DNA of 64,000 nt from Prevotella sp. (GCA_017470345.1 JAFUEP010000019.1:1-64000); one strand, 5' to 3'; positions 18,297-28,383 are shown, numbered from the stretch's first letter. The notes: generated from the sequence alone by a model not told the origin. Numbers and translations are program-made.

Positions 18297-21200
18297 ATGC
18301 GTATGAAAAAACTTGTTTTGACGGCCCTCGCGGCCCTGGCTTTTACCCCCCTGTTGAGGGCTGAAAGCATCCCCATCGACGAGGCGCACTTCCCCGACGC
18401 GGCGTTCCGCCAGTTTGTGCTGACCGAGATGAAGTATCACAAGAGCAACGGCACGTGGGCCTTGGTCGGAGAGGACGGCATGCTGTCGGACTACGAGCGC
18501 AAGAGAGTAGTGACGATAGGCATACCTGATGGCTGCAAGAGCGCTGAAGGCATCAAGTACTTCGCCAAGAGCGAGACGGGCACGTGGGGAATGAAGGTAT
18601 GGGTCGAGTCCGACGACCTGAAGACGCTTGACCTCTCGGGCATGGACGTGACGTCAGTCAAGGCGGACGGCCACAAGCTCGAAACGCTCAACCTCGCAGG
18701 CTGCACGAAGCTGACGGAGGTGGAGTGCCAGATGAACCGGCTCACCACGCTCAACGTCGAGGGCTGCACGAAGCTGAGTGAGCTGAAGTGCTATGAGAAC
18801 CAGATTACAGCGCTCAACCTGGCCCAAATGCAGGAGCTGCGCTATCTCGACTGTCATGATAACCAGCTCACGGGGCTGAACATCAATTCTCCCGCCCTCC
18901 AGAAGATCGACTGCAGCCATAACCCCCTGCAGTGGCTGTTCCTGCCCAACATCGACTATAGCATCAACGGGTATTGGACGGATCTGGACTGCTCCGATAC
19001 GCAGCTCTCCTCCCTCGACCTGCGCGACAATCGCTACAATAGTGTCGACTGCTCCAATTCGCCCATCCTGGGCATCGAGTGGTCATCGGCCGGCAATGGC
19101 TATGTCGTCAATCTGAATTGCAACAACACGAAGATCCTCCCCGAGGACATCCTCGCCATCCCGAACCCCGATAAAGTGAAAGACCTGAGTTGTGCTGGGT
19201 GCGGCCTGACGACACTCGACTTGTCGAAGCTGACGAACCTGAATTGGGTGGACTGTGGTGACAACCTGCTGACCACGCTCGACGTGTCGCACAACACCGT
19301 GCTCAGAGGCTGCTTCGTAAACAATAACCAGCTGTTCGCGCTCGACGTGTCGGGCACGTCATGCCAATCTTTGAGCAACAGCTGGCAGCACATCGAGGGC
19401 CAGACTGTAGAGATGAACGGAAAGACCTACGTGCGGCTGAACAGCGAGGTCGATGTCAATAAGATTTCCGGACTCAGTGTCAGGCATGAATCGACATTCC
19501 GGGCTACTGCCATCAGCAACCCGACGATGCAGGGCGAATACCTCCTCGTCGATGAGACGGGCTCCGCCGATGTCAGTAAGGTGGAATATAAATACGACGC
19601 CGGCAACGGGTTGACGATGAACGTCCAGATCACCACCGGCGACTATGGCGTGGCCATCAACGAATACAACTTCCCCGACCAGGGGTTCCGCAACTACCTG
19701 CTCGGCCAGGACTATGGCCAGGACGCCCTGCTGACGCAGGACGAGATAGCCGCCATCACCGTGCTCTACCCGCAGAGCCAGAACATCTCCACGTTGGAGG
19801 GCATACAGTACCTGACGAACCTGACCACCCTGGACGTCAGCAGCAACAACCTGACCGACGCCGGCTTCAGCGACCTGATGGCCTACCTGCCCAACCTGAC
19901 CGAGCTACAGTTCAACGACAACAGGAGCATCACCCGCTTCGACGCCGGCATGAACACGAAGCTGCGCAAGCTGTCCTGCTATGGCTGCGCCCTCACCTCG
20001 CTCGACGTGCGCGGATGCACCGAGCTGCAGGAACTCGTCTGCGACGATAATCAGCTGACGTTCCTGAACCTGAGCGAGAACACGAAGCTGCGCCGGTTGC
20101 AGACGGGCGGCAACCGGCTGACCGAGATCTACGGCCTCAGCGCCCTCACCGAGCTGCGCAACCTCGTCTGCGAAAATAACCAGATAGCGACTCTCGACGT
20201 CAGCACCTTCCCCATGCTGGCCGAACTCCAATGCGGCGGGAACAGCCTGACGACGCTCGACCTCAGGCAGAACGGCAACCTGCGGTATCTCTACGTGGAG
20301 AAGAACCAGCTCTCGACGCTCCTGCTGCCCGAGAGCGCACCGCTGAAGTGGCTCCGCATCTTCGGCAACCAGCTGAAGAACGACGCCATGCGCGACATCG
20401 TAGAAAAGCTGCCGACGCTGGCCACCACTTATAAAGTGCGCGCCTACTACGAGGGCCTCAGCACCGAGGGCAATGAGCTGTCGCCCGCCGTTGTCAGCGC
20501 CATGAGGGCGAAGAACTGGAATCCGCAGTACACCACCACCGGCACGTCGTGGCAGGACTACGCCGGCGGCATCGTCACCTACGCCCTGAAGCTTTGCGGC
20601 ACGTCGGTGACCTCGGCCAACGCCGCCAACCTCTCGGCCATCAGCGGCGTCACGGGCACGGCCTCGTTCGACGAGCTGACGAACACGCTGACGCTCAGCG
20701 GCGTCACCGTCAACCACTCCAATAGCGTCGGACTGGAAAGCAGCATCGACGGGCTGACCATCGTGCTGGAGGGCGACAACACCTTCAATATCACCGGCTT
20801 CAATGGGCTATACCTGCGCAAGAAGACCACAATCACCGGCACGGGCACCCTGTCAGCTATGTCCAACAAGAACGGCATCTACATCCTCGCCGACACGCTC
20901 TTTGTCAAGGGCGGAGCCACGGTGAGCGGCGGCAGCACGGGCACGACCGGCTACGGCATTCTCGGGCGCAAAACCGCACGACAGGGCATCGACGGTGAGG
21001 TCTACACCTACTATGGCTCGCTCGCCGTCAGCGGAGACGAGACGAAGGTGCAGGCCCTCGGCGCCACGGCCAGCATCGGCCAGCTGAAGTCGCTGACCAT
21101 GACCACGGGCACCACCATCAAAGTGACGGATAATTCGGGCGTGAATCCGCGTCAGGTGAACGGCTACTTCTATGACCACAGCGTCTGCACACGTTCGGGC

Positions 21201-22439
21201 AATGCCACGACGGGCTATACCTACACGCCGGCTACAGGCCAGGTCGTCATCACCGCCCCCAAGGCAGGCCTGCCCATCAACGCCACGAACTTCCCCGACG
21301 AGGCCTTCCGCAACTACCTGCTTGCCCAGAGCTACGGCACCGACGCCATCCTGACCGACGACGAGCTGGAGGGCATCAGCAGCCTGCAGATCATCAACCT
21401 CGGCATCGCCGACCTCACCGGCATCACCCACTTCTTCGCCTTGGAGAGGCTCTATGCCTCTGGCAACCAGCTCACCACCGTCTACCTCGAGGACCTGACG
21501 ATGCTCGAGACTGTCGACGTCATGGACAACCGGCTCGACCTGTCCGGCCTCATCACCCTGGTGAACAGCCTGCCCGAGGGCGACGGCACGAATCTCGCCA
21601 TGGTCTATCATGAGGGCAGCGCCAACGAGCAAAACGTAGAGCCGACCGACCAGCTGGTCACGGCGGCCTGGCAGAAGGGCTGGAAACTGGGCTATCAGAA
21701 GGCCGACGGCAGCTACGGCTGGTATGAACGGCAGGGCGTGCCCATCGACCAAGACCACTTCCCCGACGAAGCTTTCCGCCTCAATGTGGCCGTCGCTTAT
21801 GATCTTGATCGAGACGGCTTCCTGACAACGACCGAGGCGCAGGCCGTCACCCACATGTTTATGAACGGGCAGGGAATCGAAGACCTCACGGGCATAGAAT
21901 ACTTCACCGAGCTGACCTGGCTCTACTGTCATGAAAACAATCTGACAAAGCTCCAGCTGTCGGAGAACACGAAGCTTGAGGTCCTCGACTGCCACGACAA
22001 CCAGCTCACCCAGCTCACGATTAAGAACTGCGGCTATCTGAATATCCTCCGCTGCTACAACAACCGGCTGAATCAGTCGGCCATGAAGAACTTGATCGTC
22101 AACCTGCCAACCTGCGCCGAATCCGGCGAGATGAGTTTCTACTACGAAGGCTCGGCCAACGAAGGCAACAGCATCTCCATGGCGCACCTGAATAACCTGT
22201 GGGACAACAAGAACTGGAGCTGCTATTTCACTAAAAACGGCACCGACTGGCTGCCGCTGCTGGCCGGCGACGTCAACCGCGACGGCCAGGTCACCTCGGC
22301 CGACGTCGCTCCCCTGGCGGACGTCCTCCTCGGCAAGAGCGCTGCTCCCGCCATCCGTGTGGACGACGTGAACGCGGACTACAAGTTCACCGTTGCCGAC
22401 CTGACGAAGCTTGTCGAGATGCTGGTCAGCGGCAAATGA
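18297..22439 (+). CDS. Large secreted internalin-like leucine-rich repeat protein, dockerin-like end
   Basis: An exported protein of 1380 residues. The ATG at 18297 (MRMKKLVLTALAALAFTPLLRA signal) is chosen because the -7 box ends at 18261; an open frame to 18174 runs through promoter repeats. Four modules each begin with a FPD.(A/G)FR.(Y/F) motif and, in three, an EF-hand-like stretch (such as YDLDRDGFLTTTEA), followed by 21-22-residue LRRs of the form L..LD[CV]..N.L..L. A carbohydrate-binding-like beta segment is likely in the middle (near 790-930). The end holds dockerin-type loops (GDVNRDGQVTSAD, DDVNADYKFTVAD). A surface adhesion role is inferred. Only 35 bp separate it from the BspA-like gene, so they form an operon. 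Confidence 0.85.
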   Translation: MRMKKLVLTALAALAFTPLLRAESIPIDEAHFPDAAFRQFVLTEMKYHKSNGTWALVGEDGMLSDYERKRVVTIGIPDGCKSAEGIKYFAKSETGTWGMKVWVESDDLKTLDLSGMDVTSVKADGHKLETLNLAGCTKLTEVECQMNRLTTLNVEGCTKLSELKCYENQITALNLAQMQELRYLDCHDNQLTGLNINSPALQKIDCSHNPLQWLFLPNIDYSINGYWTDLDCSDTQLSSLDLRDNRYNSVDCSNSPILGIEWSSAGNGYVVNLNCNNTKILPEDILAIPNPDKVKDLSCAGCGLTTLDLSKLTNLNWVDCGDNLLTTLDVSHNTVLRGCFVNNNQLFALDVSGTSCQSLSNSWQHIEGQTVEMNGKTYVRLNSEVDVNKISGLSVRHESTFRATAISNPTMQGEYLLVDETGSADVSKVEYKYDAGNGLTMNVQITTGDYGVAINEYNFPDQGFRNYLLGQDYGQDALLTQDEIAAITVLYPQSQNISTLEGIQYLTNLTTLDVSSNNLTDAGFSDLMAYLPNLTELQFNDNRSITRFDAGMNTKLRKLSCYGCALTSLDVRGCTELQELVCDDNQLTFLNLSENTKLRRLQTGGNRLTEIYGLSALTELRNLVCENNQIATLDVSTFPMLAELQCGGNSLTTLDLRQNGNLRYLYVEKNQLSTLLLPESAPLKWLRIFGNQLKNDAMRDIVEKLPTLATTYKVRAYYEGLSTEGNELSPAVVSAMRAKNWNPQYTTTGTSWQDYAGGIVTYALKLCGTSVTSANAANLSAISGVTGTASFDELTNTLTLSGVTVNHSNSVGLESSIDGLTIVLEGDNTFNITGFNGLYLRKKTTITGTGTLSAMSNKNGIYILADTLFVKGGATVSGGSTGTTGYGILGRKTARQGIDGEVYTYYGSLAVSGDETKVQALGATASIGQLKSLTMTTGTTIKVTDNSGVNPRQVNGYFYDHSVCTRSGNATTGYTYTPATGQVVITAPKAGLPINATNFPDEAFRNYLLAQSYGTDAILTDDELEGISSLQIINLGIADLTGITHFFALERLYASGNQLTTVYLEDLTMLETVDVMDNRLDLSGLITLVNSLPEGDGTNLAMVYHEGSANEQNVEPTDQLVTAAWQKGWKLGYQKADGSYGWYERQGVPIDQDHFPDEAFRLNVAVAYDLDRDGFLTTTEAQAVTHMFMNGQGIEDLTGIEYFTELTWLYCHENNLTKLQLSENTKLEVLDCHDNQLTQLTIKNCGYLNILRCYNNRLNQSAMKNLIVNLPTCAESGEMSFYYEGSANEGNSISMAHLNNLWDNKNWSCYFTKNGTDWLPLLAGDVNRDGQVTSADVAPLADVLLGKSAAPAIRVDDVNADYKFTVADLTKLVEMLVSGK

Positions 22440-22474
22440 TTATACACCAGTAAAACTGAATAAAGCGATTGACT

Positions 22475-24616
22475 ATGAAGAGAATCCTGTTCTGCCTCAT
22501 GGCACTTGTGGCTCTGGCATCGCCGGTGCGAGCCTATTTCCTGTACGAAATCAGCGGCCCCGTCGAAGGTGTCTGCTATGGCAGCACCTATACGCTCAAC
22601 GGTGTGAGCTATAAGATTTATGCCTGTTGCGAGGCTATTCCAATGTATGCGTGGCACGACTTAATCCAACCGTTGAAGTTTGTAGCCTTCATCACGTCGC
22701 TGGATGACGTGACCACCGAGGAGTGCGTCATCCCCGCCTCGTTCGAGCATACCGGCATTTCGTTTGCTACCGGACCGATTGTCATTAATGGCGTGCTTGA
22801 CTACAGGTATATCTGGACCACCAGTCCCAGAGATCCGGGAACGGGCGGGAATCCTGCTAACGTGCTCCCTTCGACGGTCGAGGTGTGGGGCTTTTCCTCC
22901 TATTTTAATAGCAGCACCTACGGCAATTGTACCAATAGCAAAATCAAGTCGCTCCGCTTCGAAGGCGAACTCCGCACTAAGGAGGAGACGGTGATGGTCT
23001 ATGACAACGCGGCCACCGTCGAATTCTTCAACGAGTATCCCTCGTCCAGTGGTGAGTACCTTTACAAAAAGTCGAGTGTCGCAGAGGGGAAGTTTAATTT
23101 CACTGAGGATAATAAGGTGTACCTCCCCAATATGGAGACGCTCGCCTTCAACACGCTGTCGGGCACCGGTGTTTACAATCTCAGCTATTACAGGAAGCTG
23201 ACCGATGTCTACTTCACCTCGACCACGCCTTACGACACGTCCATGCCTCGCTGCATATACGTCAGCGACAAGACGGCCCACCTCACCAACGAGGCTTACG
23301 CCGCCTACCGGCCCGATGACACCAGCGACTACTTCGCCTATTTCAAGCAGGTACTGCCCGAGTCGGTCGACGTCGTCCTGTCGGTGGAGAACGGCGCCTA
23401 CGTACAGCTCGGCGAACAGCTCTATGCCGAGGGTGAGTATGCCGTGACGGTGGCCACTCCTGAGCCCCTCTCCTTCTTCATGTGCGACGGTAACCCGTCG
23501 CGGGCATGGGTCAACGGCCGCGACGTGTCAGCCGACCTGACCTACGTTGACTTCTTAATCAATGACTTCGAGACCTACGAGTATGCCATCCCCGCCGCCC
23601 AATTGCGCCCCACGATGTATGTACGCTGTCGGGCCAACGACGAGCTCATCCATTTCGAGGATGCAGCTGTCGAGGCACTCTGCGTAGCCAGCTGGGACAC
23701 CAACGGCGACGGACGCCTGTCGAAGCTGGAGGCCTGCAACGTCAGCTCTCTGGGCGAGACGTTCAGGGGTAACACCGACATCCAGACCTTCCCGGAGCTG
23801 CAACTGTTCACGTCGCTTCGCACCATTGATGCCAATGCGTTCAACGGTTGCACCAGTCTGGAAAGCATCGTCCTCCCCAAGAGCGTGACAAAAATTGATG
23901 CTGCGGCATTCTTCACGTGTACCGCCCTGACCGACATTGTCATGCCGTCAGCACTGGAGACTATCGGAAACCGGGCCTTTGCCTCGTGTTCCAGCCTTGA
24001 GCACATCGACATTCCTTCGAAGGTCAAATCCTTCGGCACCTCGACCTTTGCCGGATGCCGGTCGTTGAAGTCGTTCACCTTCCCCGCCAGTGTCACAAAC
24101 GGAGGCATGGCGATGTTCGACGGTTGCGATGCGCTGGCCGCCATCATAGTCGACGAGGACAACACCAAAATAGACTCGCGTGGTGGATGCAATGCCGTCA
24201 TGTATGGAACGTCACTAATGGCAGGCTGCAAGAACACCCGCATCCCCGAGGGCACCACCGAAATCGGGCGTCAGGCCTTCAGCGACATCAAGACACTGAC
24301 CAGCATCGACATCCCGGCTTCAATGACTTCGATCTCTCAAGGCGCATTCTACGGATGTTCTGGGCTCACCACGGTGATTTCGCACGTTGTCGAACCATTC
24401 ACAATCGGTAGCATTGCCTTCTCTGGCGTCGCTCCCGACTGTCGACTCATCGTGCCTTACGGCACGCGTCAGAAGTACATCGACGCCGGCTGGACGCAAG
24501 CCATGTTCCCGGGCGGCATCGTCGAGATGGATGCCTCATTCGACATCAACGGCGACGGTCGGGTGACCATCGCCGACGTGACGACGCTCGTCAATCAGCT
24601 GCTGAACGGCAACTGA
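22475..24616 (+). CDS. Secreted BspA-like leucine-rich repeat protein, dockerin-like end
   Basis: A 713-residue exported protein (signal MKRILFCLMALVALASPVRA). The ATG at 22475 is used; a TTG six bases upstream is in frame but less likely. The N-terminal half (to about 400) is unrecognised beta-rich sequence. One EF-hand-like loop (SWDTNGDGRLSKLEA, near 410) leads into five or six BspA/LRR_5 units (NAFNGCTSLESIVLPKSVTKI type). The protein ends in a single dockerin-type loop (DINGDGRVTIADVTTLVNQLL). BspA-like repeats mediate binding to host proteins or other bacteria in related species. It shares a transcript with the LRR gene. Confidence 0.85.
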   Translation: MKRILFCLMALVALASPVRAYFLYEISGPVEGVCYGSTYTLNGVSYKIYACCEAIPMYAWHDLIQPLKFVAFITSLDDVTTEECVIPASFEHTGISFATGPIVINGVLDYRYIWTTSPRDPGTGGNPANVLPSTVEVWGFSSYFNSSTYGNCTNSKIKSLRFEGELRTKEETVMVYDNAATVEFFNEYPSSSGEYLYKKSSVAEGKFNFTEDNKVYLPNMETLAFNTLSGTGVYNLSYYRKLTDVYFTSTTPYDTSMPRCIYVSDKTAHLTNEAYAAYRPDDTSDYFAYFKQVLPESVDVVLSVENGAYVQLGEQLYAEGEYAVTVATPEPLSFFMCDGNPSRAWVNGRDVSADLTYVDFLINDFETYEYAIPAAQLRPTMYVRCRANDELIHFEDAAVEALCVASWDTNGDGRLSKLEACNVSSLGETFRGNTDIQTFPELQLFTSLRTIDANAFNGCTSLESIVLPKSVTKIDAAAFFTCTALTDIVMPSALETIGNRAFASCSSLEHIDIPSKVKSFGTSTFAGCRSLKSFTFPASVTNGGMAMFDGCDALAAIIVDEDNTKIDSRGGCNAVMYGTSLMAGCKNTRIPEGTTEIGRQAFSDIKTLTSIDIPASMTSISQGAFYGCSGLTTVISHVVEPFTIGSIAFSGVAPDCRLIVPYGTRQKYIDAGWTQAMFPGGIVEMDASFDINGDGRVTIADVTTLVNQLLNGN

Positions 24617-24656
24617 CAGCCATAAGGCGGGCATGACAAAAGTAGCGATTCACGGT

Positions 24657-24698
24657 GCAAAAAGGGGCACTTCTCTGTTTGAGGAGTGCCCCTTTTGC
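24657..24698. terminator. Bidirectional terminator hairpin
   Basis: GCAAAAAGGGGCACTT pairs with AGTGCCCCTTTTGC (one bulged A) between the convergent BspA-like and GH35 genes. The A/T flanks of the stem serve both strands. Confidence 0.7.
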
Positions 24699-24783
24699 GT
24701 GGCGGGCTAAGCCGCACCGAAAGACAATTCATCGCCTTTCGCGGGCGGAGGAGTGCTAAAAATGTTGGCAGGGGCGGGCCCGC

Positions 24784-27261
24784 TCAATAGAGGTAGATGC
24801 GGAAGTCCTTGATGCTGCCCGGAGCGCCCTGCTCGGCGCGCGGCAGATACTCGAGGGCGCTGACGGTCTGCACCGAGCCGAGGTCGATGACGAGCAGGTG
24901 GGGCGCCTGGGCGGAGCGCTCCGTCTGCCAATAGGTCGACTCCTGCAGGTCGAAGACCTTGTCGCCGGTGTGGTTGCCGTTCTCCTCCTCCGAGTTGGCG
25001 TACTTGCAGGTCCAGGGCTCGCGCGAGAGTCGACGGCCGTCGGGGCCCTGCAGGTAGAGCTCGGCGATGGCGGCGCGGTCGCCGTCCTTCTGGGTGGAGA
25101 GGACCTCGATGGCGAGATAGCGGCCTTTCTGCGGGGCGGCGAAGCGGAAGGTCTGCCAGCCGTTGCCGGGGTTAGCGACGGCGGATCCGGCGGCTGAACC
25201 GCCGGACACACTGACGGGTGTGGCGGAGTTGAGGTCGGGCTTGTCGCCGATGTTGTTGTGCTTGTTGCTCTTCTCCAGCTGCAGCTTGTTGAGCTCGGGC
25301 TCGGCCTGGCCCCAGACGACGGGCTGCTTCGGGCCCACGATGTCGAGGACGATGATCTCATTCTTGCCCTTCTTCAGCCAGCAACCGGGCACGTAGAGCG
25401 TCTGCTGCGGGCCTATGCTCCAGATGCGGCCCATAGCGTGGCCGTTGACGTAGACCTGGCCCTTGCCCCACGTCTCGAAGTTCAGGAAGGTGTCGCCCAC
25501 CTTCTTCAGGTTAAAATAGCCACGATAGTATCCGCGGCCGCCCATCATCTTGGCATCGTCTTTGAAGATTTCAATATATTCATTGTTTTCGGTGGCAGAT
25601 GCGCGGTTAAGGGCAGTCAGAGCCGTTTCGTACTCATCGTTGACGAAATATATCTCCCAGTCGTTCAGCGAGTAAGTGACATCGTGCTTGCCTGCCTTGG
25701 AGCTGATGGTGACATTGCCGATGATACCCTTGAAGTCCTTGATGGCCCGTCCAAAATTGATGCGGCCCATGGCCTCGACCACAATCACGAGAGCCGAGCC
25801 TGCCTTTGCGGGAGGAATCGTAAGGCTCTTCTCATTCTTCACGCGGTCAATCTTGCCGATATACTTGCCGTCAATGAATACCTGCGCAAAGTCGTGGAAG
25901 TCGGCCGTGAGCACGCTCGAATGGGGCAGTTCGGGCAATGTCGTGTAATAGGCGGCATAACCCCAGCCTAAGTTGTGGGCCTCGAAAGAAAGGTCGTCTT
26001 GGTTGCCGTCAGTATTCAGGCCGCCGTTAGCATACATCAGCGGGGCAAACTCCTTCAGCTCGAACCGCGGCACGGTGATGATGGGCATCGGGGCCTTGGG
26101 CACGGCGGGCATCTTCTTGCCGTCGTTGTACTTCTCCATCATCTTACGCAGCTCCCAGTACTTCGGGGTGGCCTGACCATACTCGTTGATGGGGGCATCG
26201 TAGTCGTAGGAGGTCACGTCGGGGGCGAAGCCGGGCGAGTTGGCTCCGGCCCAGTGGCCGAAGGAGGTACCGCCGTGGGTCATGTAGAGCGAGAAGGAGA
26301 TGCCCTTCGAGAGCATTTCGTCCATACCCTCGACCATGTCCTTCGCGGGGCGCGTCTCGTGGCGAGCGCCCCACTTGTCGAACCATCCGCTCCAGAACTC
26401 GGAGCACATCTTCGGGGCGTTGGGGCGCAGCTCGCCCAGGCGGCGGAACTGCTGGTCGATGTTGGCGCCCGTGCCGAAGTTCATCGTCCACGTCAGGTCG
26501 TCGAGGCCGTTCTTCTCGAAGTTCGACGACCAGTCGCACTGGAAGAGGAGAACAGATCCGGCCCCCCCTACGGCCCCCGAGGGGGCTTCTATAGTTTTGC
26601 TGTCAAGGGAAGGGTCTATAGTAGCCCCCTCGGGGGCTGAAGGGGGGGCTTCGTAGATTTTGCGCAGGCAGTCGCGGATCTCCGAGACGTAAGGCTTGTC
26701 CTCGCCATACGAGCCGTATTCATTCTCCACCTGTATCATGATGATGGGGCCGCCGTTCTGGATGGTCAGCGGGGCGAGCTGCTCGCCCACCTTCTGCTCG
26801 AAAATCTTCACGCGCTCCATGAAGTAAGGATCGCGTTCGCGCAGGCGTATGTCCTTTTTCTTCAACAGCCACCAGGGCAGGCCGCCCATCTCCCACTCGG
26901 CGCAGACGTAGGGGCCGGGGCGCACGATGACGTAGAGGCCGTTCTTCTGCGCCAGTCGGCAGAACTCGGCCACGTCGTTCTGGCCCGTGAAATCAAACTG
27001 GCCCTCGCGCTGCTCGTGGATGTTCCAGAAGATGTAGATGCAAACGGCATTCATGCCCAGCGCCTTGCACATGCGGATGCGGTGCTCCCAGTAGGGGCGC
27101 GGGATGCGGGGGTAGTGCACTTCGGCCGCCTTGACGATGAATGGCTCGCCGTTGAGAAGGAACGTCTTGTCGCCGACAGTGAAGTCGCCGGCCTGCATCG
27201 AGGCCGTCGGTGCCAGCATGAGCAAGGCAGCAAGCGCCAGTCGCTTGAGTAGTTTTTTCAT
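24784..27261 (-). CDS. Secreted beta-galactosidase, glycoside hydrolase family 35
   Basis: An 825-residue exported enzyme that releases terminal beta-galactose. The start at 27261 gives the signal MKKLLKRLALAALLMLAPTASMQA; an in-frame ATG 36 bp upstream lies against the -7 box. The GH35 barrel shows NGEPFIVKAAEVHYPRIPRPYW, the acid/base Glu 181 in VENEYGSYG and the nucleophile Glu 288 in CSEFWSGWFDKWG. Beta-rich accessory domains follow, with a probable F5/8-type C (discoidin) domain at the end. An insert of about 34 residues (204-237) between these catalytic regions is coded by a palindromic element. The gene stands alone, convergent with the BspA-like gene and divergent from ptb-buk. Confidence 0.92.
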   Translation of the reverse strand: MKKLLKRLALAALLMLAPTASMQAGDFTVGDKTFLLNGEPFIVKAAEVHYPRIPRPYWEHRIRMCKALGMNAVCIYIFWNIHEQREGQFDFTGQNDVAEFCRLAQKNGLYVIVRPGPYVCAEWEMGGLPWWLLKKKDIRLRERDPYFMERVKIFEQKVGEQLAPLTIQNGGPIIMIQVENEYGSYGEDKPYVSEIRDCLRKIYEAPPSAPEGATIDPSLDSKTIEAPSGAVGGAGSVLLFQCDWSSNFEKNGLDDLTWTMNFGTGANIDQQFRRLGELRPNAPKMCSEFWSGWFDKWGARHETRPAKDMVEGMDEMLSKGISFSLYMTHGGTSFGHWAGANSPGFAPDVTSYDYDAPINEYGQATPKYWELRKMMEKYNDGKKMPAVPKAPMPIITVPRFELKEFAPLMYANGGLNTDGNQDDLSFEAHNLGWGYAAYYTTLPELPHSSVLTADFHDFAQVFIDGKYIGKIDRVKNEKSLTIPPAKAGSALVIVVEAMGRINFGRAIKDFKGIIGNVTISSKAGKHDVTYSLNDWEIYFVNDEYETALTALNRASATENNEYIEIFKDDAKMMGGRGYYRGYFNLKKVGDTFLNFETWGKGQVYVNGHAMGRIWSIGPQQTLYVPGCWLKKGKNEIIVLDIVGPKQPVVWGQAEPELNKLQLEKSNKHNNIGDKPDLNSATPVSVSGGSAAGSAVANPGNGWQTFRFAAPQKGRYLAIEVLSTQKDGDRAAIAELYLQGPDGRRLSREPWTCKYANSEEENGNHTGDKVFDLQESTYWQTERSAQAPHLLVIDLGSVQTVSALEYLPRAEQGAPGSIKDFRIYLY
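26572..26638. repeat. In-frame palindromic element inside the GH35 gene
   Basis: Arms 26572-26594 and 26616-26638 are inverted copies (21 of 23; core GCCCCCGAGGGGGC plus CTATAG) around a 21-nt loop. The pairing continues outward with CCCCCCC/GGGGGGG. It codes for a Pro/Ser/Gly-rich loop between two conserved catalytic regions. Confidence 0.75.
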
Positions 27262-27294
27262 GATGCAATGAGTTTTAGTTCTTAGATGATGTTG

Positions 27295-27302
27295 CAAAGG
27301 TA
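27295..27302 (-). promoter_or_regulatory. -7 element of the GH35 gene
   Basis: TACCTTTG read on the minus strand, followed by GCA, 33 nt before the start codon. Confidence 0.6.
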
Positions 27303-27376
27303 GTAATTATTTCGGAATTATCGTCCGCTTTTGCACTTTTTTGCATGAAATGTGCAACGATGTCGATTCTTTTTTG

Positions 27377-27384
27377 TATCTTTG
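27377..27384 (+). promoter_or_regulatory. -7 element of ptb-buk
   Basis: TATCTTTG followed by GCC, 23 nt before the ATG at 27408. Confidence 0.55.
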
Positions 27385-27407
27385 CCCCAAAATCTAACAA
27401 GTGACCT

Positions 27408-28244
27408 ATGAAAACAATAAAAAACTTTGATGAGTTGGTTGCCCATCTGACCGAGCGCACCGAGCGCCGTCGGGTGGCAGTGGTATGCGGACGCGACGAA
27501 TCGACCCGCGAGGCAGTAGCCCGCGCCGAGGCTGCCGGATTTGTGGAACCCATTATGGTCGACGACGATGATGTCGACGTGGCTGCAGCCCGTGCCGTGG
27601 CGCTGGTGCGCGAAGGCAAGGCCGACGTGCTGATGAAAGGCCTGCTGAACACCGACAACCTGCTGAAGGCCGTGCTGAACAAGGAGACCGGCATCCTGCC
27701 TCAGGGTCGCGTGCTCACCCACCTCACCTGTGCACAGCTGCCACAGATGGACCGTCTGCTGTTTGTCACCGACGTGGCCGTCATTCCCTATCCCACGAAG
27801 GAGCAGCGTGCCGAGCAGTTGCGCTATCTGCTCAACCTCTGTCGCGCGATGGGCATTGAGGAGCCGCGCGTGTCGCTCATCAATTGCTCCGAGAAGGTCA
27901 ACGCCAAGCATTTCCCCTTCACGGTGGAGTATCAGGAGCTGATAGCTCAGACGCGGGCAGGCGAGTTTGGCCCCTGCATCGTCGACGGACCGCTCGACCT
28001 GAAGACGTCGCTCTCGGCTCACGCCTTGCACAAGAAAGGCATCGAGTCGCCCCTGGAGGGTCAGGCTGACGGACTCATCTTCCCGGATATTCAGGCCGGC
28101 AACGTGTTCTATAAGACCATCACGCTGTTCTGCGGCGCTGAGACGGCCGCCATCCTGCAAGGACCTCAGGTGCCCGTGGTGCTGACCTCGCGAGCCGACT
28201 CGGTTGAGTCGAAGTTCTATTCCCTGGCACTGGCGGCGATCTGA
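27408..28244 (+). CDS. ptb: Phosphate butyryltransferase (Ptb family)
   Basis: Exchanges CoA for phosphate on butyryl-CoA or a similar short acyl-CoA. The protein has 278 residues. It carries the phosphotransacylase motifs KADVLMKGLLNTDNLLKAVLNKETG, SLINCSEKVN and the C-terminal GQADGLIFPDIQAGNVFYKTI. The kinase gene buk follows, so acyl-phosphate energy conservation is likely. Whether butyrate or branched acids are the true product cannot be told: no crotonyl-CoA pathway genes are in the window. Confidence 0.88.
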   Translation: MKTIKNFDELVAHLTERTERRRVAVVCGRDESTREAVARAEAAGFVEPIMVDDDDVDVAAARAVALVREGKADVLMKGLLNTDNLLKAVLNKETGILPQGRVLTHLTCAQLPQMDRLLFVTDVAVIPYPTKEQRAEQLRYLLNLCRAMGIEEPRVSLINCSEKVNAKHFPFTVEYQELIAQTRAGEFGPCIVDGPLDLKTSLSAHALHKKGIESPLEGQADGLIFPDIQAGNVFYKTITLFCGAETAAILQGPQVPVVLTSRADSVESKFYSLALAAI

Positions 28245-28247
28245 TTG

Positions 28248-28359
28248 AAGATTGAAAATTGAAGATTGAAGATTGAAAATTGAAGATTGAAGATTGATTG
28301 AAGATTGAAAATTAGCCCCCGCTCATATCTATTATCTATTATCTTTTATCTATTATCTA
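28248..28359. repeat. Two heptanucleotide tracts in the ptb-buk gap
   Basis: About nine units of GATTGAA/AATTGAA (28248-28314) are followed by five units of TATCTAT (about 28325-28359). They fill most of the 139-bp gap between two co-directional operon genes, so copy number could tune spacing. Confidence 0.8.
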
Positions 28360-28383
28360 AAAAAAGCCTTAAAGCTATAGCCT

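Noticed and set aside
12789-24616. A cellulosome cluster (dockerin-like ends on three proteins)
   Set aside because: No cohesin or scaffoldin is seen, and the proteins carrying the loops are not glycoside hydrolases.
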